Source: Rhizobiaceae bacterium
Lineage (GTDB): Bacteria; Pseudomonadota; Alphaproteobacteria; Rhizobiales; Rhizobiaceae
Assembly (NCBI GenBank): GCA_017644005.1
Contig: JAEPMJ010000002.1
Coordinates: 558,001 to 622,000 of the forward strand
Length of the DNA stretch: 64,000 bases
Direction of reading: 5' to 3'
Shown: one piece after another, positions 46,729 through 56,125 of the stretch
Layout of the letters: every line of letters starts with the position of its first letter
How positions within the stretch are numbered: the first letter of the stretch is position 1
Translations under genes and position numbers: made by a program
Notes under the pieces: generated by a model
Seen by the model: only the letters and a program-made list of their open reading frames with translations
The model's database searches: none
Told to the model about the DNA's origin: nothing

Positions 46729-49366
46729 CGATAATCCCTTTGATTTCCGCGCGGCAGGATCCGCAGTTCGTTCCCGCTGACAGCGACCTGCCGACGGCCT
46801 CGACCGTGTTACAGCCCGATCGCACTGCTGCGGCGATCTGATTGATGCCGATCCCGAAGCACGAGCAGACCATGGCACCTGCATCCGGGCGATCCGTCCC
46901 GCTCCTGCCCGCGACCACGCGGAAGCGGGAGCGCTGGTCCATGTGGCTTTCGGCGAATTGTCCGATCGCCCATTCCCGCGCGACGGCGACGGGTGTCCGG
47001 GAAAGATAGAGAGCGCCAAGAAGCTTCGCGTCTTCGAAAGCCGCCATGCGATGGTCGCCCCGCCGGGCGTCGCAATAGGCGAGAACCTCGACGTCATCGC
47101 CGTTTCCACTCAGCCCCAGAAGACGACGGAAAGTGGTTTCGTGCTCCGGTGTCACATCCTTGAACGCAAGCTCGATTCGCCAGCCGCCATCGGCTCGCGC
47201 CAGCGCCCAATAGTCCAGGCCTTCAGTGTTCGGACGCCGTGCGGAGATGGCGAAACCGTAGCAACTCGCCTCATATCGTTCGAGGCGTATGGGGACATTC
47301 TTGGAAGCTGGCTGCCCCGAATGTGGATCCGTCACCGTAGCGACCAGCGCACACACCCGGGCGAGCGCCGCGAACTCATCGGTCCAGTGCATCGGCACGA
47401 AGACCGAACCCGGCCTTTGCCTTGCCGTTACGAGCGCCCGAACCACCGCTGCGCCATGCCGGCTCTCGACGCGAACCAGGTCGGCGTCGCCGATGGACAA
47501 CCGAGCGGCGTCCTGCGGGTGGATTTCGGCGAAGGGCTCCGCCATATGGGCCGAAAGGCGCGAGCTCTTTCCGGTGCGCGTCATCGTGTGCCAGTGATCG
47601 CGCACGCGGCCCGTGTTGAGGGTCAGGGGAAACGTCGCGTCGGCCATGGCGGCACGGGGCGGGCGGGGCACCACGAAACGCGCCCTGCCGTCACCGGTGA
47701 AGAATCCTCCCTTCGCGAAGAAGCGCCGTTGCGCAGGCTGCGCTCCATCTTCCCGGGGCCATTGAAAGGGCCGCAGCTCCCGATAGTCCGCGTCCGAAAC
47801 GTCCCGATAGCCCCCGATGTCGAAATCACGCTTGCCACCGTTCTCGAAAGCAGAAAGTGCGGCATGTTCCCGGAAGATATCGGCAGCGGAGCGGTAAGCG
47901 AAAGCCTCGCCAAACCCCATCCGCCGGGCCACCTCCACAAACTGCCACCAGTCCGCACGCGCCTCGCCGGGAGCTGGGAGAAAGGCGCGTTGGCGCGAGA
48001 TGCGCCGCTCGGAATTTGTGACCGTGCCATCCTTTTCGCCCCAGGCTGTCGATGGCAGCTTCACGTTGGCATGCCGGATCGTGTCGGTCTTTGCAGCCAC
48101 ATCCGAAACGACGACGAAAGGACAATCCCGCAACGCCTGCGCCACCGCATCGGCATCAGGAAGACTGTCTACGGGGTTGGTCGCCATGATCCAGATGGCC
48201 TTGATCCGGCCGTCGGCGACAGCCCTGAACATCTCCACCGCCTTGAGGCCGGGCTTGTCCGCCATACGCGGCGCGTTCCAGAAGCGCTGGACGAGGGCCC
48301 GATGCCCTGCATCTTCGAGCGCCATATGCGCCGCCAGCATGTTGGCGAGCCCGCCCACTTCCCGCCCACCCATGGCATTGGGCTGTCCGGTCACCGAGAA
48401 CGGGCCCATGCCCGGTCGCCCCAGGCGTCCCGTGGCCAGATGGCAGTTGATGATCGCATTGACCTTGTCGGTTCCGCACACGGACTGGTTGACGCCCTGG
48501 CTATAGACCGTGACGACTTTGTCCATGGAGGCGAAAAGACGATAGAAGGTCTCCAGATCTTCCGGGGCTAGCCCCGTTTCCGCTGCAACCCGCGCACCGT
48601 CGAAACCGGCCGCAGCCGCAAGCGTTTCATCGAAACCGCTCGTATGCCTGTCGATGTAGTTCCGCTCAGTCGCGCCGACCTCGGCGAGATGACGCAGCAG
48701 GCCGGTGAACAGAGCCACATCGCCATCCGGCGCGATCGCCAGATGCAGATCGGCAAGACCGGCGGTCGCCGTGCGGCGGGGGTCGATCAGAACGACCTTC
48801 ATCGAAGGCCGCTTGTCCCTGGCAGCGGCCAGCCGCTGATAGAGGACCGGATGGCACCAGGCGAGATTGGAGCCCACCAGCACGACAAGATCGGCGAGTT
48901 CCAGATCCTCATAGGCGCCAGGCACGGTATCGGACCCGAACGCCCTTTTGTGGCCGGCGACTGACGAAGCCATGCACAGGCGGGAATTGGTGTCGATGTT
49001 GGCGGCGCCGACAAAACCTTTCATCAGCTTGTTGGCGACGTAGTAGTCCTCGGTGAGGATCTGTCCCGAAACATAGAGGGCGACCGACTCCGGGCCGTGC
49101 CGCTCAATGGCCTCGCGAAAACGACCGGCGACCGTGCTGAGCGCCTCGTCCCATGAGGCTCGCCGCCCGCCGATCTCGGGATGGAGAAGCCTGTCGTCAA
49201 GCGCCAGTGTTTCACCCAGCGCGGATCCCTTGGAACACAGCCGGCCGAAATTCGCGGGATGGTCGGGATCACCGGCGATCTCCACCGAGCCATCCGGCTG
49301 CGGCGTCGCCAGGACCCCGCAGCCGACACCGCAATAGGCGCAGGTCGTGCGGACGGTCTCAGCCAT
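46700..49366 (-). CDS. nasA: Assimilatory nitrate reductase catalytic subunit, molybdopterin type, with C-terminal BFD-like [2Fe-2S] domain
   Basis: 'MAETVRTTCAYCGVGCGVLATPQPDGSVEIAGDPDHPANFGRLCSKGSALGETL'; C-terminal 'MVCSCFGIGINQIAAAVRSG...GTNCGSCRAEIKGII'. Confidence 0.93.
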   Translation of the reverse strand: MAETVRTTCAYCGVGCGVLATPQPDGSVEIAGDPDHPANFGRLCSKGSALGETLALDDRLLHPEIGGRRASWDEALSTVAGRFREAIERHGPESVALYVSGQILTEDYYVANKLMKGFVGAANIDTNSRLCMASSVAGHKRAFGSDTVPGAYEDLELADLVVLVGSNLAWCHPVLYQRLAAARDKRPSMKVVLIDPRRTATAGLADLHLAIAPDGDVALFTGLLRHLAEVGATERNYIDRHTSGFDETLAAAAGFDGARVAAETGLAPEDLETFYRLFASMDKVVTVYSQGVNQSVCGTDKVNAIINCHLATGRLGRPGMGPFSVTGQPNAMGGREVGGLANMLAAHMALEDAGHRALVQRFWNAPRMADKPGLKAVEMFRAVADGRIKAIWIMATNPVDSLPDADAVAQALRDCPFVVVSDVAAKTDTIRHANVKLPSTAWGEKDGTVTNSERRISRQRAFLPAPGEARADWWQFVEVARRMGFGEAFAYRSAADIFREHAALSAFENGGKRDFDIGGYRDVSDADYRELRPFQWPREDGAQPAQRRFFAKGGFFTGDGRARFVVPRPPRAAMADATFPLTLNTGRVRDHWHTMTRTGKSSRLSAHMAEPFAEIHPQDAARLSIGDADLVRVESRHGAAVVRALVTARQRPGSVFVPMHWTDEFAALARVCALVATVTDPHSGQPASKNVPIRLERYEASCYGFAISARRPNTEGLDYWALARADGGWRIELAFKDVTPEHETTFRRLLGLSGNGDDVEVLAYCDARRGDHRMAAFEDAKLLGALYLSRTPVAVAREWAIGQFAESHMDQRSRFRVVAGRSGTDRPDAGAMVCSCFGIGINQIAAAVRSGCNTVEAVGRSLSAGTNCGSCRAEIKGIIDAYRLQAAE

Positions 49367-49727
49367 GATCGCAGATTTCCGCAACCGCCGCCGCTGAGCC
49401 GCGGGACAGCGCCAGAAGTATCCGCTGGCCTTCCAAACGCACCGGAAACGTAGCCGTGCCGCCCTCGTCCGCGCCCTGCGCCCTGCCCGTTTCCAGCGAG
49501 ATGATCCAATTATGCAGAGGGCAGGTGACACAGTCATCGTGAACGATGCCCTGGCTGAGCGGCCCTGCCCTGTGGGGACACTTGTCCTCGATGGCGAACA
49601 CCCTGTCGTCGGCCGTGCGGAACACGGCGATGGTCGTATCCCCGTTTCTGACGCAGCGTGCGCCGCGCTGCGGAATGTCGTGCAGCGTGCCGACCGACAC
49701 CCATTCCTGTCCGGTCATCTTCATCAC
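49359..49727 (-). CDS. nirD: Nitrite reductase small subunit (Rieske-type)
   Basis: 'FAIEDKCPHRAGPLSQGIVHDDCVTCPLHNWIISLETG'. Confidence 0.93.
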   Translation of the reverse strand: MMKMTGQEWVSVGTLHDIPQRGARCVRNGDTTIAVFRTADDRVFAIEDKCPHRAGPLSQGIVHDDCVTCPLHNWIISLETGRAQGADEGGTATFPVRLEGQRILLALSRGSAAAVAEICDHG

Positions 49728-52168
49728 TCAGCCGCCTCCAGCGGAAGTGTCGCCATCGGCCTGAACTCGTGCTTGTCCTTGCCGGATGCGCGCTCCGACC
49801 AGGGATCGACCTGAGCGAATGTCTGGGAAAAGACGAAGCGGTCGTAATAGGTCTTCCGCCTGTCCGCATCATCCATGATCTGGCGGCGGACCTCGTCGTA
49901 ACCGACGCGCTTCGCCCATTTGTAGATGCGCTCCAGATAATGGCCTTGTTCGCGATACATCTGGACGAGCGCAACGATGTGCTCCAGGGCCTCGTCCTCG
50001 GTCCTTACGAAGCCGAGCTTTTCGGTGCCTTTGATGTCCAGACCCGCCGCCCCGGCAAAATGGATCTCAAAGCCGGATTCCACGCAGATGACACCGACAT
50101 CCTTGCAGGTGGCTTCGGCGCAGTTGCGCGGGCATCCCGAGACCGCCATCTTCACCTTGGCCGGCGTCCACGATCCCCACATGAATTTTTCGATGCGAAT
50201 GCCGAGGCCCGTCGAATCCTGCGTGCCGAAACGGCACCAGTCGGAACCCACACAGGTTTTCACGGTGCGCAGACCCTTGGCATAGGCATGCCCGGACACG
50301 AAGCCCGCCTTGCCGAGCTCGGCCCAGACCGCAGGCAGGTCCTGCTTGCGGATGCCCAGCATGTCGATCCTTTGTCCTCCGGTGACCTTCACCGCCGGGA
50401 TATCGAACCTGTCGACCACATCGGCGATCGCCCGCAGTTCGGCGGACGACGTCACTCCGCCCCACATGCGCGGTATCACCGAATAGGTGCCGTCCTTCTG
50501 GATGTTGGCGTGCACGCGTTCATTGATGAAGCGCGACTGGTAATCGTCGGCGTATTCGTCGGGCCAGTCGCTGACGAGATAGTAGTTGAGTGCCGGGCGG
50601 CATTTGGCGCAGCCGCACGAGGTCTTCCATTCCAGTTCCTGCATGACGGCGGGTATGGTCTTCAGCCCCTTCGCCCTGATCAGCCGCCGGACGTCGTCAT
50701 GTCCGAAATCCGTGCAACCGCACACCGGTGTTACGGCAGTCGGATTATAGGTATCGCCGAGCGTCAGGGAGAGAAGCTGTTCCACGAGCCCCGTGCAGGT
50801 TCCGCAGGAGGCGGACGCCTTGGTGTGAGCGCGGACATCGTCCAGCGACGCCAACCCCTTCCCGGTGATCGCGCCAGTGATCGTACCCTTGCATACGCCG
50901 TTGCAGCCGCAGATTTCCGCATCATCCGGCAAGGCTGCAACGGCCGCAATAGGGTCCAGTTGGGCACCTCCCTGATAGGCCTGCCCGAAGATCAGCGTTT
51001 CACGCATATCGGAAACGTCCGTGCCCTTCTTGAGCATGTCGAAGAACCAGCCGCCATCCGAAGTCTCGCCGTAGAGCACCGCACCCAAGATCCGGTTGTC
51101 CTTCAGGACGAGGCGCTTGTAGACGCCCGCGCTGGCATCGCGCAGAACGATCTCTTCCCGGTCATCGGCCTCGGCGAAATCGCCTGCGGAATAGAGGCTG
51201 ACACCGGTCACCTTGAGCTGGGTGGCCGTTTCGACCGGCCGGAAGGCCGCGTCCTCTTTGACAAGCGTTCTGGCCGCGACCTTCGCCATATCGTAGAGCG
51301 GCGCGACTAGGCCGTAGCAGATGCCCTCATGCTCCACGCATTCGCCAATGGCGAGAATGTCAGGATCCGAGGACGTCATGTGATCGTTGACGACGATGCC
51401 TCGTTCCACATGCAGGCCGGCATCGGTTGCAATGCGCGTTTCGGGACGGATGCCGACCGCCATGACCACAATATCGGCCGCATAGATCGTGCCATCGTCG
51501 AGAAGCACCGCTTCCGCCCGATCATCGCCGAGGATCGCCTTGGTCTGCGCTTCGGTGTGAATCCTGATGCCACGATTCTCGAACTCCTTCTTGAGGAGAT
51601 ATCCCGCGGCGGGATCGAGCTGGCGGTCCATGAGATGCCCCATGAGGTGCAGCACCACCACCTCCATGCCGCGGCCGCGCAACGCGGCGGCCGCCTCCAG
51701 CCCGAGAAGGCCGCCGCCAATAACTACTGCCTTGGCGTTCGGCTTTTCCGCCGCTGCAACCATGGCGTTGACGTCGTCAAGGTCGCGGAAGGCCATCACG
51801 CCGGGCAAGTCCCTGCCCGCGACGGGAATGATAAAGGGCGCGGAGCCGGTGGCGATCACCAGCTTGTCGTAACGGGTTTCTCCCCTGGCGGTCAGGACCA
51901 CCTTGCGCTTGCGGTCGATCCTGGTGACCGTCTCGCCGAAGCGGCAGGTCACGTGGTTTGCCACATACCAGTCTTCGTCGTGGGTGACGATCTGCTCGAA
52001 CGCCTTGTCCCCGGCCAGCACGGGCGAAAGCATGATGCGATTGTAATTTCCGCGTGGCTCCGCGCCGAAGAGGGTCACGTCGAAGGCATTCGGCTCGGCC
52101 TCGAAAAGCTGCTCGAGCATGCGGCCCGAGGCCATGCCAGCCCCAACCACGACAAGTTTTTCAGTCAT
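49724..52168 (-). CDS. nirB: Nitrite reductase (NAD(P)H) large subunit
   Basis: 'KLVVVGAGMASGRMLEQLFE', 'CGCNGVCKGTITGAI', siroheme 'GSDWCRFGTQDS...VSGCPRNCAEATCKDVGVI'. Confidence 0.95.
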   Translation of the reverse strand: MTEKLVVVGAGMASGRMLEQLFEAEPNAFDVTLFGAEPRGNYNRIMLSPVLAGDKAFEQIVTHDEDWYVANHVTCRFGETVTRIDRKRKVVLTARGETRYDKLVIATGSAPFIIPVAGRDLPGVMAFRDLDDVNAMVAAAEKPNAKAVVIGGGLLGLEAAAALRGRGMEVVVLHLMGHLMDRQLDPAAGYLLKKEFENRGIRIHTEAQTKAILGDDRAEAVLLDDGTIYAADIVVMAVGIRPETRIATDAGLHVERGIVVNDHMTSSDPDILAIGECVEHEGICYGLVAPLYDMAKVAARTLVKEDAAFRPVETATQLKVTGVSLYSAGDFAEADDREEIVLRDASAGVYKRLVLKDNRILGAVLYGETSDGGWFFDMLKKGTDVSDMRETLIFGQAYQGGAQLDPIAAVAALPDDAEICGCNGVCKGTITGAITGKGLASLDDVRAHTKASASCGTCTGLVEQLLSLTLGDTYNPTAVTPVCGCTDFGHDDVRRLIRAKGLKTIPAVMQELEWKTSCGCAKCRPALNYYLVSDWPDEYADDYQSRFINERVHANIQKDGTYSVIPRMWGGVTSSAELRAIADVVDRFDIPAVKVTGGQRIDMLGIRKQDLPAVWAELGKAGFVSGHAYAKGLRTVKTCVGSDWCRFGTQDSTGLGIRIEKFMWGSWTPAKVKMAVSGCPRNCAEATCKDVGVICVESGFEIHFAGAAGLDIKGTEKLGFVRTEDEALEHIVALVQMYREQGHYLERIYKWAKRVGYDEVRRQIMDDADRRKTYYDRFVFSQTFAQVDPWSERASGKDKHEFRPMATLPLEAAE

Positions 52169-52199
52169 GATGTTCTTTCCGTTTTCTCAGAACGTGCTT

Positions 52200-53477
52200 T
52201 CAGGCCGGCTGCGGGGCGGCCCGGCGTTCCATCCTGCGGATGGCAAGGTGCATCCAGACGATGGCGAAGGCGACGATGACGAACAGAGCCATGAAACAGC
52301 TCGTCCAGAGGCCGGTGACATCGTTCAGGTAGCCGAACAGCAGCGGCAGGATGAAACCTCCGAGACCGCCAATCATTCCGACCATGCCGCCGACCGCGCC
52401 CACATTGTCGGGGTAGTAGACCGGGATGTGCTTGTAGACGGCGGCCTTGCCGAGGCTCATGAAGAAGCCAAGAACGAAGACCAGCGCTATGAAGGCCCAC
52501 GGGCCCACCGCGAACTGGAAGGTCATGGGGCCTTCGATGCCCCGCACGACATAATCGGCCGCCGGAAGCGACAGGATGAACGTGCATGCTGCGGAAGCCG
52601 CGAAGGTCCAGTACATCACTGCGCGCGCGCCGGCCCTGTCGGAGAGCGCGCCCCCATAGGCACGGAATACCGAGGCGGGCAGCGAATAGGCAGCGCCGAT
52701 GAGGCCGGCTGTCTTGATATCGAAGCCATAGACTCCGATCACATAGCGCGGCAGCCACAGGGCGAGCGCCACGAAGGCACCGAAGACGAAGAAGTAGTAG
52801 AGAGAGAAGCGCCAGACCTGAACGTTCTTCAGCGGCTCGAACTCGGAAGCGAAGCTGCGGCGCCTGATCTGCCCCGTGCGCTGAGCCCGGATCACCGGAT
52901 CGTCGCTCGTGGTGAACCAGAACACCAGCGCTGTAATCGCGAGGGCCGCTGCCCACAGTTGCGCGACGGTCTCCCAGCCCCAGGCTACCAACACGAACGG
53001 TGCAACGAACTTCGTCAGCGCCGCGCCGACGTTTCCGACACCGAAAATGCCGAGAGCGGTGCCCTGCTTTTCGGTGGGAAAAAAGCGAGAGACATAAGCC
53101 ACGCCCACTGCAAAGGACCCACCGGCCACGCCCACGCCAAGTGCTGCAAGCAGCACCGTCGCATAGCTGTCCGCGAGAGACAGGAGAAGGGTCGCGAACG
53201 CTGCCGTCAGCATCGTTGCCGTGTAGACGAGACGCCCGCCATAGCGGTCGGTCCAGATCCCGAGGATCATGCGCACGAGCGATCCTGTCAGGATCGGTGT
53301 GCCGACGAGCAGCCCGAACTGGGTTTCGCTCAGTCCCAGGTCCTCCTTGAGGCGGATACCGATAATGGAAAAGATCGTCCACACGGCGAAGCAGACCGTG
53401 AAGGCAATGGTGGACATGGTGAGCGCGCGGCGCGATGTCGTGTCTTGCGTCGGCGTGGCTGGCTGCAACGTGATCAT
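52200..53477 (-). CDS. narK: Nitrate/nitrite MFS transporter
   Basis: 'FAVWTIFSIIGIRLKEDLGLSETQFGLLVGTPILTGSLVRMILGIWTDRYGGRLVY'; start refined from the 446-aa track ORF, which would extend into the leader. Confidence 0.88.
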   Translation of the reverse strand: MITLQPATPTQDTTSRRALTMSTIAFTVCFAVWTIFSIIGIRLKEDLGLSETQFGLLVGTPILTGSLVRMILGIWTDRYGGRLVYTATMLTAAFATLLLSLADSYATVLLAALGVGVAGGSFAVGVAYVSRFFPTEKQGTALGIFGVGNVGAALTKFVAPFVLVAWGWETVAQLWAAALAITALVFWFTTSDDPVIRAQRTGQIRRRSFASEFEPLKNVQVWRFSLYYFFVFGAFVALALWLPRYVIGVYGFDIKTAGLIGAAYSLPASVFRAYGGALSDRAGARAVMYWTFAASAACTFILSLPAADYVVRGIEGPMTFQFAVGPWAFIALVFVLGFFMSLGKAAVYKHIPVYYPDNVGAVGGMVGMIGGLGGFILPLLFGYLNDVTGLWTSCFMALFVIVAFAIVWMHLAIRRMERRAAPQPA

Positions 53478-53538
53478 CGGTTCTTTCAATCCAACTGCGT
53501 GAGCCTCAGGAGAGGCATGGCTTCGATAGAGAGGACAC

Positions 53539-53607
53539 AAAAGAAAAAGGCTGCCCGACTGTCCGTCGCTCCCCGCTAAGCGGGTGCGAACCGACCGTCT
53601 GGCAGCC
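53539..53607 (-). terminator. Intrinsic terminator/attenuator in narK-nirBD-nasA leader
   Basis: Minus strand GGCTGCC...GGCAGCC outer stem, inner TCGC-A-CCCGC-TTA-GCGGG-GA-GCGA, followed by TTTTTCTTTT. Confidence 0.85.
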
Positions 53608-53634
53608 TTGCCTCAAGCGCCCATCGTTGGACGC
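53601..53634 (-). promoter_or_regulatory. ANTAR-type two-hexaloop leader RNA element (NasT antitermination target)
   Basis: P1 GCGTCC-AACGAT-GGGCGC (53617-53634), 4-nt linker TTGA, P2 GGC-AAGGCT-GCC (53601-53612); both hexaloops have A1 and G4; P2 overlaps the terminator 5' arm. Confidence 0.78.
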
Positions 53635-53675
53635 GAACTTATCTTAGGTGTCCCCTCTGGACCCGTTTACTGCAA

Positions 53676-53691
53676 TGCATCATCCATGCCA
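53676..53691 (-). promoter_or_regulatory. Candidate sigma54 promoter TGGCATGGATGATGCA
   Basis: GG-N10-GC spacing with TGGCA-TG at -24 and TGC at -12, about 40-60 nt upstream of the two-hexaloop element on the same strand. Confidence 0.65.
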
Positions 53692-53858
53692 GTTCCGCCG
53701 CAAACAGATTTTTCTCTTTAATTTTAAATAGTTAGAAAGCGCCATAAGCAGAATAGCCTTCGCAGGTGCAGCACGACCCTGTCTAATTCAGCGTCTCGAT
53801 GCATTCGAAATGGGCAGCCAGGGGAATATGCCTGAACTAAAATCCGGCTTCCGAAAGC

Positions 53859-55088
53859 TCAGCGAAGGGCAGGTCGCTGGCTGGCGATATAGGCGTCGAG
53901 ATGTGCGGGATCGAAGACGGCACCATCGAAAAAGCCATCCGGGCCAAGGACAAGCTGTCCGGCTGAAACGCCGACGGGGGTGGGCACGGCCAGCGCCCCT
54001 TCAACCTTCATGCTGGCTGAGGGCAGCGGCACGCCGAGCGGCTTGAGCGCGGCGCGGTAGATGTCGGGCCGGAACGACCGCCGTGCCGTCTCCGCGTTTT
54101 CGGCACTGTGCGACACTTGCCCCCAGCGCACCATCTGGGAGTAGAACCAGAGCGCATGGCTCTGCCAGGGAAAGATCGCCGCCTTCTGCGCGGGAACGAA
54201 AAAATCCTGAAACCGCCGCGTCCCGCCACCGGTTTCCAGCTCTCCATCGAGCGCCGCGCGCAGCAGCGCGGCAGGCTGGTTGAGATAGGCCGGGGCCGAC
54301 AGGAGGTCGGCTAGCTCGTCGTGGTTGCCAACTGCGCCGCACCAGAGGGAGGCGCGGTGCAGCGCCCGCAGAAGCCTCTCGAGCAGCGAGCCGTGCTCCC
54401 CGGCCCAGTCCTCGCGCACACCCAGAACCTTTTCGGGGCTCGACCGCCAGATCGCCGCCTTTACCGTGACGATATGCGCAAGGCCGGCGGCCACAGCCAC
54501 GCTGTTCCACGGTTCACCCACACAAAAGCCGTCGATGCGACCGGCGGCCATTGCATCCGACGTCAAGGGAGGTGGAACAATGACGATCTCAACATCTCGC
54601 TCCGGATCGATGCCGCAGGCAGCAAGCCAGTAGCGAAGTTCGAAATTGTGCCCCGAATGGGGATGGACAACGCCGAAGCGAAGCGTGTCGTCGCCTTTTC
54701 TGTGCCGGCGCTCGATCACCGCGCGCAGGGCGGCGCCGGCCGCCGCCGGATCGTCGGGGCCCGTCGCCCCCTCCCCGGCCATCGCCGCCCACAGCTCTTG
54801 GCTGACGGTGACCGCATTGCCGCCAAGGCCGAGCGACATCGGCGCAAGCAATCCGAGCCGCATGGGAGTCAAGCCGAGATTGGCGGCGATGGGCATTGGC
54901 GCCAGCATATGCGCCACTTCGAAATGTCCGACGGCTATGCGGTCGCGAATGTTCGCCCAGGACGTCTCACGCACGAGCGTCAGTGCAATGCCTTCTTCCT
55001 CCGCAAATCCCTTCTCACGCGCGGCAACAAGAATGGCACTGTCGAGGAGCGGCAGAAAGCCGGCCGTTAGGGGAACGCTGGCGCTCAT
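53859..55088 (-). CDS. nasS: NrtA/CmpA-like nitrate-binding protein lacking a signal peptide; NasS-type nitrate sensor
   Basis: 'PLTAGFLPLLDSAILVAAREKGFAEEEGIALTLVRETSWANIRDRIAVGHFEVAHMLAPMP'; adjacent to ANTAR protein. Confidence 0.85.
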   Translation of the reverse strand: MSASVPLTAGFLPLLDSAILVAAREKGFAEEEGIALTLVRETSWANIRDRIAVGHFEVAHMLAPMPIAANLGLTPMRLGLLAPMSLGLGGNAVTVSQELWAAMAGEGATGPDDPAAAGAALRAVIERRHRKGDDTLRFGVVHPHSGHNFELRYWLAACGIDPERDVEIVIVPPPLTSDAMAAGRIDGFCVGEPWNSVAVAAGLAHIVTVKAAIWRSSPEKVLGVREDWAGEHGSLLERLLRALHRASLWCGAVGNHDELADLLSAPAYLNQPAALLRAALDGELETGGGTRRFQDFFVPAQKAAIFPWQSHALWFYSQMVRWGQVSHSAENAETARRSFRPDIYRAALKPLGVPLPSASMKVEGALAVPTPVGVSAGQLVLGPDGFFDGAVFDPAHLDAYIASQRPALR

Positions 55089-55090
55089 GC

Positions 55091-55684
55091 CTATCCTCCT
55101 CCAAGGAGTTTGGATGCGGTGATCAGGCTATGCGCGATCTCGGAAATCTTGCGGTTTTGGTCCATCGCCGCGCGTCGCATGCGGCGGTAGGCCTCGTCCT
55201 CCGAAAGCCCCTGGGAGCGCATGAGGATCCCCTTGGCCTTTTCGACGATCTTGCGGGATTCGAGCTCGTTGCGGGCATCCTCCAGCTCGCGCTCCATGCG
55301 GGAGAATGCGTTGAACCGGCTGATAGCCATGTCGAGGATCGGCTTCACCCTTTCCTGCCTCAGCCCGTCGACCACATAGGCCGACACGCCGGCATCCACC
55401 GCCGCCTCGATAGCGGCTTGATCGGACCGGTCGACGAACATCGCAATCGGGCGTTTCACGGCGCGCGAGAGACTGAACATGCTTTCGAGCATGTCGCGAT
55501 TGGGATTTTCCAGGTCGATGACGATGACATCCGGCTGCGCGTCACGGACGCGACTGGCGATGGCGTGTACGTCATGAACCAGTGTCACGTGATCATGCCC
55601 GGCCTCACGAAGTCCAGCCTCGATGATCGAGGCGCGGATCGTGTTTTCGTCAATGACCAGGATAGATAGCTGCTTGGCCGTCAT
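55091..55684 (-). CDS. nasT: NasT-type response-regulator-like ANTAR antiterminator
   Basis: Receiver-like N-terminus plus ANTAR 'SRKIVEKAKGILMRSQGLSEDEAYRRMRRAAMDQNRKISEIAHSLITA'; start refined. Confidence 0.92.
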   Translation of the reverse strand: MTAKQLSILVIDENTIRASIIEAGLREAGHDHVTLVHDVHAIASRVRDAQPDVIVIDLENPNRDMLESMFSLSRAVKRPIAMFVDRSDQAAIEAAVDAGVSAYVVDGLRQERVKPILDMAISRFNAFSRMERELEDARNELESRKIVEKAKGILMRSQGLSEDEAYRRMRRAAMDQNRKISEIAHSLITASKLLGGG

Positions 55685-56078
55685 GCTCCATTTTTCACGT
55701 ACGCGCTCGTATTGTGCAATGCAAGATGCGAAGGACGCCACTTTCGGGCCACCCGGCCTGCCATCGAATTTCGGCTGCAGGAGAGATGCTGGCCATTTCA
55801 GCACCGAGACATTCCAGGCGCCGGGCGGAGGGCCGTTCTCCCAGCTGAAGCAGCTCTACTTGGTTCGCTCTGATCCCGGGTGCTTTGAAGTTTCGGTCCA
55901 TCTCCTCTGCCGCAAACTGATTGCGGTTCGGTCGAGGGGAAAGCACGACCGCTCTAGCCTGCGGGAGCACGCAACCGGGGATGTCAGCAGGCCTTTTCCA
56001 GGCTGGTCAGCGCTCCCCAGGCTACCTCCGAGGCCACCTGATGAGAGCACGACTCCACGCCTGTCTCCATGACACCGA

Positions 56079-56094
56079 ATTGACTTTTGTCAAT
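56079..56094. promoter_or_regulatory. Candidate SorC operator ATTGAC-TTTT-GTCAAT
   Basis: 6-bp inverted repeat upstream of the SorC gene; contains TTTGTCAATCA, shared with the mtnK/ABC divergent promoter. Confidence 0.55.
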
Positions 56095-56125
56095 CACCAT
56101 GAATAATGTCGAGAGGAGGCGCGGA

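Noticed and set aside
46943-53579. Several long plus-strand ORFs (46943-48571, 49658-51310, 52119-53579) opposite nasA, nirB and narK
   Set aside because: Antisense to strongly recognised nitrate assimilation genes; Arg/His/Gly-rich, no family resemblance.
53765-53790. Possible NtrC enhancer half-site (minus strand TGCACC) upstream of the sigma54 promoter
   Set aside because: Only one half-site is convincing; no dyad with correct spacing seen, so not listed as a feature.
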